A stretch of 64,000 bases of DNA from Zeaxanthinibacter enoshimensis (GTDB lineage: Bacteria; Bacteroidota; Bacteroidia; Flavobacteriales; Flavobacteriaceae), in assembly GCF_004362865.1 (NCBI RefSeq), contig NZ_SNYI01000002.1, positions 558,001 to 622,000 of the forward strand, read 5' to 3'. The translations under genes and the position numbers were made by a program. Each line of letters begins with the position of its first letter. The first letter of the stretch is position 1. Shown in pieces: positions 49,345-58,092 of this stretch. The notes under the pieces are model-generated. The model worked only from the letters and a program-made list of their open reading frames with translations, searched no databases and was not told the DNA's origin.

Positions 49345-49701
49345 ATGTCTGTCACCAGGCTTTTATTTTTACTGCTTGCAGCTCTAGTTACAATGCAGGT
49401 CTATGCGGGAATCGAACCGCAGAACCCATGTTTTGATCATTTCTCGTCGGATAAAATTTCCGGTACACTTACATCACCTCCTGTTCTGGATTCCAACGAT
49501 TATCTTCATTCCAACCCGATGGAAGTCCCGGAAGTAAAGGAATGGGAAGTGGTAACTTCGATTTTTACCGGGAACCTTTCCTCTACCGCCCCTGAATCAG
49601 TATCCCTTTCCGGGGTTCCGCTTTATTTAATGCTGTGCCGCTTTATTACCCCATCACTGGGTAGTACGGATATCATCTTTCCCTTTCATTTCTTTCCCTG
49701 A
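49345..49701 (+). CDS. Small secreted hypothetical protein
   Basis: 118 residues with a clear signal peptide (LLFLLLAALVTMQVYA) and no further membrane segment except a mildly hydrophobic C-terminal region (VPLYLMLCRFITP, then DIIFPFHFFP). No domain is recognised. It stands divergent from the PiT-like gene and 124 bp before the next plus-strand gene; a TACCTTTA near 49316 may be its -7 element. Confidence 0.6.
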   Translation: MSVTRLLFLLLAALVTMQVYAGIEPQNPCFDHFSSDKISGTLTSPPVLDSNDYLHSNPMEVPEVKEWEVVTSIFTGNLSSTAPESVSLSGVPLYLMLCRFITPSLGSTDIIFPFHFFP

Positions 49702-49825
49702 TGTAGCCTTTACTTCTCTACAAAATCAGCTTTATAGGATTTACCCGGGTATGTTCCATCTTATGGCCTGATACCTTGGTTTTGCCGAAAGCAGAAAAGG
49801 AAATCACATCTTATATATTTTATTT

Positions 49826-50332
49826 ATGGAAACTGAAATGATCATAATTTCACTGGTCCTGGTGGGCAGTGTATTCATACCTTATTATTTTTTAGAACGC
49901 AATGGAAGAGCCGGGCGCAAACAATGGCGGGATGCCTATGACAGGGCTGTAAAAGAGCACCACTTGAATATAATCTCGGAAGAAGCCTGGGAACAGAATT
50001 ACATCGGGATCGATCCCCACTTGAGAAAACTGCTTTTTATTAAGAATTACGAGACTGTTAAGGTGGACGAGGTTATCGATCTGGACAAAGTTGTCGGGTG
50101 TAAAATTATCGAGAGCAGGAAATACCCAAAGATCAGGGATAAAAAAATATCTGTGCTGGAACGGTTGGATTTGGAACTTTCTTTGGATCATAATGGGAAC
50201 AATTTATTGCTTAATATGTATGACCTTAAGGTTAGCTTCTCAGAGGATTATGAAGTTCGAAGAGCGGAAAAATGGAAACTGATTATCCTTAACCATATAC
50301 ACAGTTACCATCGCGGTAGCAAGGTGGCATGA
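49826..50332 (+). CDS. Membrane-anchored hypothetical protein upstream of nhaD
   Basis: 168 residues: one N-terminal TM helix (about 5-23, MIIISLVLVGSVFIPYYFL) then a cytoplasmic alpha/beta domain containing NLLLNMYDLKVSFSEDYEVR and a basic, Trp-containing tail. No known domain is recognised. It precedes nhaD by 53 bp on the same strand and may be co-transcribed; any role in ion homeostasis is guesswork. Confidence 0.65.
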   Translation: METEMIIISLVLVGSVFIPYYFLERNGRAGRKQWRDAYDRAVKEHHLNIISEEAWEQNYIGIDPHLRKLLFIKNYETVKVDEVIDLDKVVGCKIIESRKYPKIRDKKISVLERLDLELSLDHNGNNLLLNMYDLKVSFSEDYEVRRAEKWKLIILNHIHSYHRGSKVA

Positions 50333-50385
50333 GAGCTATCGTCCTGAGGCCATCTTTTAGTTTTAAAGAACTCAAATAATCTGGA

Positions 50386-51651
50386 ATGGCCACTTTCGCA
50401 TTAATTTTCATCATAGGTTATGTTCTGATCGCGTTAGAGCATAAAATAAAGATTGATAAAGCCGGAACAGCACTCTTCCTTGGAGTGTTGTTGTGGCTTC
50501 TTCTGGTACTGCAGTCAGACAACCTTCCTGAAACCCTGCACCACCTGAAGGAGCACTTTGAGGATATTGCTGAGATCCTGTTCTTTCTCCTGGGCGCGAT
50601 GACCATTGTGGAGCTGATTGACAGTCATAATGGATTCGGGATCATTCAGAGAGTGGTCCGGATAAATTCAAAAACAGGCCTTCTCTGGACTTTATCCGGG
50701 CTTACCTTTTTCCTTTCAGCGGTTCTGGATAACCTTACTACGACCATAGTAATGATGGCGATCTTGAAGAAATTCATGACCAAACGGGAAGAGTTGTGGT
50801 TCTTTGCCGGATTTATTGTGATTGCTGCAAATGCAGGAGGTGCCTGGTCACCCATAGGGGATGTTACAACAATTATGCTTTGGAATGGCGGGCAGGTAAC
50901 TACTGGCACGATCATAACAGAGACTTTCCTGCCAAGCGTGGTGTGTCTTCTGGTACCCTTGCTGTTTGTCTCCTTCCGGTTCCGTGGGGTGGCAGTAGAA
51001 GCATTGACCCAAAGTTCAGAACCGGAACATCTTATAAAGGAAAAAGAAAGTAACCTGATCCTGGCCCTTGGTGTGTTCCTGTTGTTGATGGTTCCGGTAT
51101 TTAAGGCTGTTACTCATCTGCCACCTTTTATGGGAATGCTTTTCAGCCTGAGTATTTTCTGGATATCCACAGAGATCCTACATAGAAACAAACCCTCGGA
51201 TATTCGTCACAAGCTTACTGTAGCTGCGACTATTCAAAGGATTGATACCCCGAGTATACTTTTCTTCCTCGGGATTCTCCTTGCCGTTGCTTCAATGGAA
51301 GCCAATGGTACGCTGCTGGTTCTCGGACAAACCCTGGAAACATCTTTTAGTGATTTTCATATAACCAATACCATCCTGGGGTTATTATCTGCCGTGATCG
51401 ACAATGTACCTTTAGTAGCAGGCGCCATGGGGATGTATTCCATGGAGGTGTATCCCCAGGATCACGAATTCTGGACATTCCTGGCCTATTGCGCAGGTAC
51501 CGGGGGTAGTGTCCTGATTATCGGTTCCGCAGCTGGAGTGGCAGCGATGGGAATCCTGAAAATAGACTTCGTGTGGTACCTGAAACGAATGGCCTGGTTA
51601 GCTTTGATTGGCTATTTATGCGGAATCGGAGTCTTTATGATAATGAACTGA
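50386..51651 (+). CDS. nhaD: NhaD-type Na+/H+ antiporter
   Basis: 421 residues with about 12 TM helices. Diagnostic segments are FFLLGAMTIVELIDSHNGFG, SAVLDNLTTTIVMMAIL, AANAGGAWSPIGDVTTIMLW and a second SAVIDNVPLVAGAMGMY, the paired conserved Asp-containing motifs of the NhaD family. It exports Na+ (or Li+) in exchange for H+, as expected for a marine bacterium. It is followed by an intergenic region leading to the Crp/Fnr gene; no terminator is seen. Confidence 0.93.
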   Translation: MATFALIFIIGYVLIALEHKIKIDKAGTALFLGVLLWLLLVLQSDNLPETLHHLKEHFEDIAEILFFLLGAMTIVELIDSHNGFGIIQRVVRINSKTGLLWTLSGLTFFLSAVLDNLTTTIVMMAILKKFMTKREELWFFAGFIVIAANAGGAWSPIGDVTTIMLWNGGQVTTGTIITETFLPSVVCLLVPLLFVSFRFRGVAVEALTQSSEPEHLIKEKESNLILALGVFLLLMVPVFKAVTHLPPFMGMLFSLSIFWISTEILHRNKPSDIRHKLTVAATIQRIDTPSILFFLGILLAVASMEANGTLLVLGQTLETSFSDFHITNTILGLLSAVIDNVPLVAGAMGMYSMEVYPQDHEFWTFLAYCAGTGGSVLIIGSAAGVAAMGILKIDFVWYLKRMAWLALIGYLCGIGVFMIMN

Positions 51652-51841
51652 TAAAGGCTTATCTGCGTGTAAGTTAAGCATCAATGGACTTTTGACTGTT
51701 GTAAGAATTTGAAATCAATTGTCAAGATGTGGCACTTTTGATAACTTATTTTCATAGTTGATGTGTTAATCAGAGTGAACTTCATGATTGATCATCAGGC
51801 AGCATAATTTTATTTATTTTAGAGCTCTTATCTTTTCTCTC

Positions 51842-52423
51842 ATGGTCAATGCAATCCTCGCTCATGTAAATAATTACATTTCTCTGACTCAGGAAGAGGA
51901 AGAATTCTTTACATCCCTTTTGACCACGGTTGAGATCAATAAGAAAACTTGGTTGGTAAGGCCTGGAGCTCGAATCGAACATGAGTATTTCGTGGTGAAT
52001 GGATGTCTTAAGGCTTATTATCTTGATGAGTCCGGTGATAAACACATCATACAGTTTGCTATTGAGAACTGGTGGGTCGGCGATTTTGATGCTTTTTACA
52101 ATAAGGTTGATTCGCGCTTATATATCGAAGCCCTGGAAGACTCAACCTTGCTCGCTATCAGCTATGACGATCTTCAGCAGCTTTTTGAGCGTGTACCCAA
52201 ATTTGAACGCTATTTCCGTTTGCTGGTTACGAACGCATTCATATCGCTCAGGGGTAGGGTATTATCTTCATTGGAGAAAACACTTAAAGAACGGTACCTG
52301 GAATTCTGCAGGGTATACCCGAATATAGAAAAGCGTGTCGCCAATTATCATATCGCCAATTACCTGGGTGCTTCTCCTGAAAGTTTAAGCAGGATAAGGA
52401 GAAAATTGGTGAAGACGGCCTGA
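51842..52423 (+). CDS. Crp/Fnr-family transcriptional regulator
   Basis: 193 residues from the ATG at 51842 (MVNAILAHVNNYISLTQ); the frame extends to 51788 but the longer N-terminus is atypical. A cyclic-nucleotide-binding-like beta-roll (about 20-110: GARIEHEYFVVNGCLKAYY, IIQFAIENWWVGD) is followed by a dimer helix and a winged HTH whose recognition helix is in ASPESLSRIRRKL. The cysteine pattern of [4Fe-4S] FNR is absent. The stop codon is 4 bp before a 5-4-5 dyad (52428-52441) that controls the next operon, so this protein is a candidate for its regulator. Confidence 0.92.
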   Translation: MVNAILAHVNNYISLTQEEEEFFTSLLTTVEINKKTWLVRPGARIEHEYFVVNGCLKAYYLDESGDKHIIQFAIENWWVGDFDAFYNKVDSRLYIEALEDSTLLAISYDDLQQLFERVPKFERYFRLLVTNAFISLRGRVLSSLEKTLKERYLEFCRVYPNIEKRVANYHIANYLGASPESLSRIRRKLVKTA

Positions 52424-52427
52424 TTTC

Positions 52428-52471
52428 TTGATATAGGTCAATTTTATTGAGTATTGTTTCCGCTACCTTTG
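52428..52471 (+). promoter_or_regulatory. FNR/CRP-type box plus consensus -7 element for the redox operon
   Basis: TTGAT-ATAG-GTCAA (52428-52441) is followed after exactly 22 bp by TACCTTTG (52464-52471), a perfect TAnnTTTG. The architecture is identical to that of six promoters in the 1-12 kb island, but the outer base of each half-site is T/A rather than A or C. The 5' leader to 52600 is about 120 nt. Confidence 0.7.
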
Positions 52472-52599
52472 ATTTAATCGTTTAATATAGAGCGAGATAA
52501 TACACAAGGGGCGACTTGTCAACAATATGATTTCTGCCTGAGACTTGGGCAGAAAGACTTATTGAACCAGCTCCATTTACTAATCCATAAATACATACG

Positions 52600-53280
52600 A
52601 TGAAGAATATATTATTTGTCCTCACCAGCAATGACAAAATGGGAGATACCGGGAAGAAAACAGGATTTTGGGTAGAAGAATTTGCTGCACCCTACTACAA
52701 ACTGATCGATGCAGGCTATGAAGTGACCCTCGCATCACCAGAGGGCGGGCAGCCCCCGATAGATCCTATGAGTGATTCTGAAGATGCTGCCACGGAGGCG
52801 ACAAAGCGTTTTGATAAGGATGAGAAGACCAAGGAGAAATTAGCTCATACGCTTAAATTGAATACTATAGATCAGAAAGGTTTTGACGCGGTCTTTTACC
52901 CTGGTGGGCATGGGCTGATGTGGGACCTTGTCGAAGATCCTACTTCTATAGGACTGATAGAAAGTTTTTATAAGCACGAGAAACCCATTGCTTTCGTCTG
53001 TCACGCTCCGGCTGTATTAAAGCACGTAAAGAATGTAATGGGAGAACCTTTGGTAAAAGGACGAAAAGTTGCAGGTTTTACTAATGAAGAGGAAGAAGGA
53101 GTAGAACTTACAGATGTGGTTCCTTTCCTGGTCGAAGAAATGCTGAAAGAGAATGGCGGGAAATATTCCAAAGGGTCAGACTGGGAGCCTTATGCCGTTG
53201 AAGACGGATTACTGATCACAGGGCAGAACCCGGCCTCCTCAGAAAAAGTAGCCGAGATACTAATGAAGAAACTGCAGTAA
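52600..53280 (+). CDS. DJ-1/PfpI-family protein (type 1 glutamine amidotransferase-like)
   Basis: 226 residues in the Hsp31/YajL superfamily. Nucleophile Cys lies in FVCHAPAVL near residue 132, the conserved Glu in VTLASPEGG, and the segment FYPGGHGLMWDL near 105 matches Hsp31-type glyoxalase III/deglycase proteins. It probably detoxifies methylglyoxal-like aldehydes or protects proteins. It is first of a four-gene plus-strand set PfpI-OYE-OsmC-ADH, with 2 bp between it and the next gene. Confidence 0.92.
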   Translation: MKNILFVLTSNDKMGDTGKKTGFWVEEFAAPYYKLIDAGYEVTLASPEGGQPPIDPMSDSEDAATEATKRFDKDEKTKEKLAHTLKLNTIDQKGFDAVFYPGGHGLMWDLVEDPTSIGLIESFYKHEKPIAFVCHAPAVLKHVKNVMGEPLVKGRKVAGFTNEEEEGVELTDVVPFLVEEMLKENGGKYSKGSDWEPYAVEDGLLITGQNPASSEKVAEILMKKLQ

Positions 53281-53282
53281 GA

Positions 53283-54386
53283 ATGAGTGAAGAACAAGCA
53301 TTGTTACAACCTTATAAAAAAGGAAAATTTGAAACGAAGAACAGGGTCGTGATGGCTCCGATGACGAGGAGCAGGGCCGATAACCCTGAAAATAAACCTA
53401 CAGAAGGCCTTCAGCCCGTATATTACAGGATCAGGTCTACAGCCGGTCTGATCATCACCGAGGGATCCCAGGTATCCGAAAGGGCTGTTGGCTATATAAA
53501 TACCCCGGGAATTCACACTGAAGAACAGGTTGCCGGATGGAAGAAGGTGACGCAGAGTGTTCACGAAGAAGGAGGAAAGATATATATCCAGCTCTGGCAT
53601 GTAGGACGGATGTCTCACCCGGATTTTCACAACGGAGAGTTGCCCCTGGCACCTTCAGCCCTTAACCCGAATGCGCAATCCTTTACCCCGGAAGGGATGA
53701 AAGATACGGTGACCCCCAAAGCAATGACAAAGGAGGAGATCAGGGAAACCGTGGAGGAATTCAGAATGGCAGCCAGGAATGCTGTTAAGGCAGGATTTAA
53801 CGGAGTTGAGATACATTCCTCTAATGGGTACCTATTTCACCAGTTCTTCAACAGTACTTCTAATATCCGGACAGACGAGTACGGGGGGAGTATTGAGAAC
53901 AGGACAAGGTTTTTCTTTGAAGTACTTGATGCGATCAAACAGGAGATCCCGGAACAGCAGATCGGGGCCAGGTTCAATCCCTCCCTGCACAACTTGTTCG
54001 GGATCACTATGGATGAAAATACCATCCCCACCTTTGAGTATATTATCAAGAGACTTAATGATTATGACCTGGCATATATACATCTTTCAGAACCTTTTAC
54101 AGATGTCTCCGAAATCCCCTATGCGGTCAAAGAGATCGCGAAACACTTTCGCCCCTTGTACAAAGGAACCTTGATCATCAACGGGGATTTTGACCAGGAG
54201 AAAGGGAATAAGGTCATAGAGGATGGCCATGCAGACCTGGTGGCATTCGGGAAACCATATATTTCTAACCCGGACCTGGTAGCCAGGTTCAGGGAAGGTA
54301 TACCGCTCACCGACTGGGATAAGGATACCTTCTATACCCCCGGGAAAGAAGGCTACCTGGATTACGAGATAAAAGCAGAGATTTAA
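53283..54386 (+). CDS. Old-yellow-enzyme family alkene reductase
   Basis: 367 residues, the normal length. It is an FMN-dependent TIM-barrel reductase of alpha,beta-unsaturated carbonyls, using NAD(P)H. Motifs: RVVMAPMTRSRA, the active-site region LWHVGRMSHPDF, the segment HSSNGYLFHQFFNSTSN near 180, and NRTRFFFEVLDAI. It is NemA-like. Co-transcription with PfpI, OsmC and an alcohol dehydrogenase points to detoxification of reactive electrophiles. Confidence 0.95.
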   Translation: MSEEQALLQPYKKGKFETKNRVVMAPMTRSRADNPENKPTEGLQPVYYRIRSTAGLIITEGSQVSERAVGYINTPGIHTEEQVAGWKKVTQSVHEEGGKIYIQLWHVGRMSHPDFHNGELPLAPSALNPNAQSFTPEGMKDTVTPKAMTKEEIRETVEEFRMAARNAVKAGFNGVEIHSSNGYLFHQFFNSTSNIRTDEYGGSIENRTRFFFEVLDAIKQEIPEQQIGARFNPSLHNLFGITMDENTIPTFEYIIKRLNDYDLAYIHLSEPFTDVSEIPYAVKEIAKHFRPLYKGTLIINGDFDQEKGNKVIEDGHADLVAFGKPYISNPDLVARFREGIPLTDWDKDTFYTPGKEGYLDYEIKAEI

Positions 54387-54414
54387 AGAGAAACACGAAT
54401 CAAAAAAATACAGC

Positions 54415-54840
54415 ATGAAATTTAATCGAAAAGCATCCGCCCAATGGAACGGAAGCGGGAAAGAAGGAAATGGAGTATTGAATACGCAGAGCGGGATCCT
54501 GGAGGATACCCAGTATTCTTTTCATACTCGTTTCGAGGACGGGGATAAAGGAACCAATCCTGAGGAATTGATCGGAGCGGCCCACGCAGGTTGTTTTACC
54601 ATGCAGCTCAGTTTTTTACTAGGCGAAGAGGGCTTTACTCCTGAAACCCTGAATACGAATGCCAAGGTTGCATTCCAGGATGGGGAAATTGTAAAGATCA
54701 CCCTGGACCTGGATGGGGTTGTACCCGGAATAGATGAAGAGGAATTCAAAAGGATTGCTGACAAGGCCAAAGAAGTTTGTCCTGTATCAAAATTATTAAA
54801 GGCTGAGATCGAGCTATCAGTAAATCTGACTAATCGGTAA
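54415..54840 (+). CDS. OsmC-family peroxiredoxin
   Basis: 141 residues with the OsmC fold; the two redox cysteines lie in AAHAGCFTMQLSF (near residue 61) and VCPVSKLLK (near 122). It is probably a thiol peroxidase reducing organic hydroperoxides, with lipoylated proteins as the usual electron source. It lies 28 bp after the OYE gene. Confidence 0.95.
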   Translation: MKFNRKASAQWNGSGKEGNGVLNTQSGILEDTQYSFHTRFEDGDKGTNPEELIGAAHAGCFTMQLSFLLGEEGFTPETLNTNAKVAFQDGEIVKITLDLDGVVPGIDEEEFKRIADKAKEVCPVSKLLKAEIELSVNLTNR

Positions 54841-54920
54841 ATACTCGAGAAAGAAACCTTAAAATAATAGTTCAGGGGTAGTGATGACCTTTGACACAGA
54901 ACCTAAACAAAACAAATTAT

Positions 54921-55973
54921 ATGAGTACGGAAATAAAGGCATACGGAGCCAGCGACAAGGCAGCTGACCTGGAACCTATGACGATCAAAAGACGTGAAGT
55001 TGGCCCTAAGGATGTAAAAATTGAAATTACCTACTGTGGGGTGTGCCACAGCGATATTCACCAGGTTAGAAACGACTGGAAGAACAGCGTGTATCCGGTG
55101 GTTCCGGGCCACGAGATCATTGGACATGTAGTTGCAGTAGGTGAGAATGTAAAAAAGTTTAAAGAAGGCCAGCTGGTAGGTGTAGGTTGTATGGTTGATT
55201 CCTGCCGGGAATGCAGTTCGTGTAAAGACGACCTGGAACAATATTGTGAAAACGGGATGGTCCCAACGTATAACGGGAAAGATAAACACCTTGGCGGCCA
55301 TACCTTTGGAGGTTATTCCGAAATGGTGGTAGTAGACCAGGATTTTGTCCTTACTATCCCGGAGAATTTGGATCAGAAAGCTGTAGCTCCATTGCTTTGT
55401 GCCGGGATAACTACCTTCTCCCCCCTGAACCATTGGGGTGTGAAGGAAGGAGATAAAGTCGGTATTATCGGTCTTGGCGGACTGGGCCATATGGGAATCA
55501 AATTCGCCAATGCCATGGGCGCGCACGTGGTGATGATCACCACCTCTCCCGATAAAGCCAAAGATGCCAAGCGGCTGGGGGCTCACGAGGTCCTGATCTC
55601 TAAAGATGAAGAAGCTATGAAAGAGCATACCGGCTCCTTTGACTTTTTGCTGAATACAGTTCCGGTTGGGCATGATATCAACCCCTATATCAACCTGCTG
55701 AAAAGAGATGCCACCATGGTATTGGTCGGTGCAATAGAACCGCTGGATGCCGTACACGGAGGCGGCCTAGTTATGGGCCGGAAGCGCGTTGCAGGGTCTT
55801 TGATCGGGGGTATTGCAGAAACACAGGAAATGCTCGATTTCTGCGGAGAACACAATATCGTCTCGGACGTGGAAATGATCAACATGGACAATATTAACGA
55901 AGCCTATGACAGGGTGACCAGTTCTGACGTTAAATATCGCTTTGTGATCGATATGAATTCCCTGAAAAACTAG
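54921..55973 (+). CDS. Zinc-dependent alcohol dehydrogenase (CAD/YahK type)
   Basis: 350 residues from the ATG at 54921 (MSTEIKAYGASDK); a TTG at 54891 would add ten atypical residues. Catalytic Zn ligands lie in TYCGVCHSDIHQ and PGHEIIGHV; structural Zn is held by the four Cys in DSCRECSSCKDDLEQYC. The NADP-binding fold has GLGGLGHMGIKFANAMG. It probably reduces aldehydes with NADPH. It completes the redox operon; a strong terminator follows. Confidence 0.94.
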   Translation: MSTEIKAYGASDKAADLEPMTIKRREVGPKDVKIEITYCGVCHSDIHQVRNDWKNSVYPVVPGHEIIGHVVAVGENVKKFKEGQLVGVGCMVDSCRECSSCKDDLEQYCENGMVPTYNGKDKHLGGHTFGGYSEMVVVDQDFVLTIPENLDQKAVAPLLCAGITTFSPLNHWGVKEGDKVGIIGLGGLGHMGIKFANAMGAHVVMITTSPDKAKDAKRLGAHEVLISKDEEAMKEHTGSFDFLLNTVPVGHDINPYINLLKRDATMVLVGAIEPLDAVHGGGLVMGRKRVAGSLIGGIAETQEMLDFCGEHNIVSDVEMINMDNINEAYDRVTSSDVKYRFVIDMNSLKN

Positions 55974-55991
55974 GTATAAGAGATTTAAACA

Positions 55992-56014
55992 GGGGGCCAC
56001 GGCCCCCTTTTTTT
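55992..56014 (+). terminator. Intrinsic terminator of the redox operon
   Basis: GGGGGCC / GGCCCCC arms (55992-55998 and 56001-56007) pair around a minimal loop (effectively CACG), followed by seven T. Confidence 0.92.
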
Positions 56015-56107
56015 ATGACCAATAATGGCGAATCTCCCAACCTGTTTATTGAATATCGACAGAATATATTACTTTAAGGGTCTAACCAAACCAAACTATA
56101 CCTTCTC

Positions 56108-57439
56108 ATGAAAAAACTATGGTTATGGTCCGTGACGGCCGCTTTAGCTGGATTTTTATTCGGGTTTGACACGGTCGTTATCTCCGGAGCAGACAAACAA
56201 TTGCAGGCACTCTGGAATTCCTCTGACTCGTTTCACGGGATTGTAGTAATAGGAATAGCATTATGGGGAACTGTAATTGGTGCACTTCTGGGAGGGTTCC
56301 CGACCGACAGGTTCGGGCGGAAAAAAACCCTGATCGGGATTGGAATTTTATATACAGTATCTGCTATAGGGTCTGCAGTGGCGGGCGACCCAATTACATT
56401 CGCGGTATTCCGTTTCCTCGGGGGACTTGGGGTTGGAGCTTCTACTATTGCAGCACCGGCCTATATCTCCGAAATTGCACCTGCCAAAGACAGGGGGAAA
56501 CTTGTAGGGCTCTACCAATTCAATATCGTATTTGGTATACTTATCGCATTCTTTTCCAATTACCTGCTCAGCGGCATCGGAGAAAATGCCTGGCGCTGGA
56601 TGGTAGGGGTAGAAGCCATTCCGGCCCTGATCTATACCCTGTTAGCTTTTTCTATACCCCAAAGCCCAAGATGGTTGTTATCTAAAGGGAAACAGGAAGA
56701 GGGGAGAAGGTTGCTGGGGGTCGTAAGTCCGGGACAGGACCTGGATACTTTGATGAACGAGATCAATAAGGAGAATAGCGAAAACCCCAAGGGCGAGAGT
56801 ATTTTTATGAAAAAATACCGCTTTCCACTGATCCTCGCGTTTTTGATCGCTTTCTTTAACCAGTTTTCAGGCATCAATGCCTTCTTATATTATGCGCCGC
56901 GAATTCTCGAAGAAGCGGGACTTGGAGCCAGTACTGCCTTACTAAGCAGCATCGGGATAGGCGTGACCAATATGGTGTTTACACTTATCGGGATCAACCT
57001 GATAGACCGGATGGGTAGAAGACAGTTAATGTATATTGGTTCTGCAGGCTATATCGTTTCCTTATCGCTGGTTGCCTGTGCTTTTTTCTTTGGGTGGGAG
57101 GGACTCTCGGTCGCTTTCTTCCTGTTTATATTCATTGCGGCCCATGCCATCGGGCAGGGAACGGTGATTTGGGTATATATATCGGAGATCTTCCCGAATC
57201 ATTTAAGAGGTTCAGGGCAGAGTTTCGGCAGCTCGGTCCACTGGGTACTCGCGGCGGTGATACCTTCCATGATTCCTCTGTTATTTGGAAGTATAGGTGC
57301 AGGTCCCGTTTTCGCTTTTTTCGCTTTTATGATGGTGTTGCAACTGTTGTTCGTAGCATTTATGATGCCTGAGACCAAAGGGATCTCCCTGGAAGCCCTC
57401 AGTGCAAAGTTACTGGGTTCCCGGTCCCGTACACAGTGA
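56108..57439 (+). CDS. MFS sugar:proton symporter (sugar porter family)
   Basis: 443 residues with 12 TM helices and the sugar-porter signatures: FGFDTVVISGA in TM1, DRFGRKKTL after TM2, PQSPRWLLSKGK before the central loop, NQFSGINAFLYYAPRI in TM7, DRMGRRQL, and PETKGISLE at the C-terminus. It imports a hexose or pentose with H+ (or Na+) symport; the substrate is not readable. It stands alone after the terminator of the redox operon and is convergent with the flavin reductase gene, the two stop codons abutting. Confidence 0.93.
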   Translation: MKKLWLWSVTAALAGFLFGFDTVVISGADKQLQALWNSSDSFHGIVVIGIALWGTVIGALLGGFPTDRFGRKKTLIGIGILYTVSAIGSAVAGDPITFAVFRFLGGLGVGASTIAAPAYISEIAPAKDRGKLVGLYQFNIVFGILIAFFSNYLLSGIGENAWRWMVGVEAIPALIYTLLAFSIPQSPRWLLSKGKQEEGRRLLGVVSPGQDLDTLMNEINKENSENPKGESIFMKKYRFPLILAFLIAFFNQFSGINAFLYYAPRILEEAGLGASTALLSSIGIGVTNMVFTLIGINLIDRMGRRQLMYIGSAGYIVSLSLVACAFFFGWEGLSVAFFLFIFIAAHAIGQGTVIWVYISEIFPNHLRGSGQSFGSSVHWVLAAVIPSMIPLLFGSIGAGPVFAFFAFMMVLQLLFVAFMMPETKGISLEALSAKLLGSRSRTQ

Positions 57440-58078
57440 TCAGGATTTAAGGGTGTCGGGTATTTGCCCTATCCTGGCATAAGGATACCGGCCAATTTTA
57501 TTCACCCCGTAATACCCGTTAAGCCCGGAGGTTCCTACGGTGCCTAGGATCTCGTAATCGAGTTCGTCGTTGCTGTCCACAGCTTCGTCAGGTAAGATCA
57601 ACCTGTTGATCTCCCCAATGATCAGCCTGGTGCCGTTGTGTTTGATAAATGAATCTTCTATAAAATTCATACCCAGTTTAACTCTGCTTTCTGTTACGAA
57701 GGGAGCTGAAATATCCTCGTGGTATTCTTCGTGCAGGCCGCATTGCTCAAACTCTGATTCCTTACCCTCGAACTTTGCAGAGGTATAATGAGCATTCTCA
57801 ACAAATTCAGGATGTACGTGGTTGATGGTATAACTACCGGTCTCCAGGATGTTTTCGTAAGTATGCCTGGGTACTTCGCCCACGGGTCTCATTATAAAAC
57901 CGAGCAGGGCAGGGTCACTGCCTAAATGAACGACCGAACTAAATACAGCCAGGTTGGTATTCCCGGAGGCGGAAACGGTGCCAATAAGGTTAACAGGTTT
58001 AATTCCGCTGATACCGTTCAGAATTTTAATTCTTCTAATCCGGTCCATAGCAGCGATCTGCACTTTATTAAGGTTCAT
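57440..58078 (-). CDS. Flavin reductase family protein
   Basis: 212 residues. The split-barrel FMN fold is visible in GIKPVNLIGTVSASGNTNLAVFS, FIMRPVGEVPRHTYENI, and YTINHVHPE. These proteins bind FMN and use NAD(P)H, often as the partner of monooxygenases or as stand-alone flavoproteins. It is the last gene of a minus-strand operon of four with small gaps (14, 19 and 32 bp). Confidence 0.88.
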   Translation of the reverse strand: MNLNKVQIAAMDRIRRIKILNGISGIKPVNLIGTVSASGNTNLAVFSSVVHLGSDPALLGFIMRPVGEVPRHTYENILETGSYTINHVHPEFVENAHYTSAKFEGKESEFEQCGLHEEYHEDISAPFVTESRVKLGMNFIEDSFIKHNGTRLIIGEINRLILPDEAVDSNDELDYEILGTVGTSGLNGYYGVNKIGRYPYARIGQIPDTLKS

Positions 58079-58092
58079 ATGAGCAATCCTAT

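Noticed and set aside
54903-55757. 284-codon minus-strand frame
   Set aside because: It lies entirely antisense to the zinc alcohol dehydrogenase gene; its length is explained by codon bias of the real gene.
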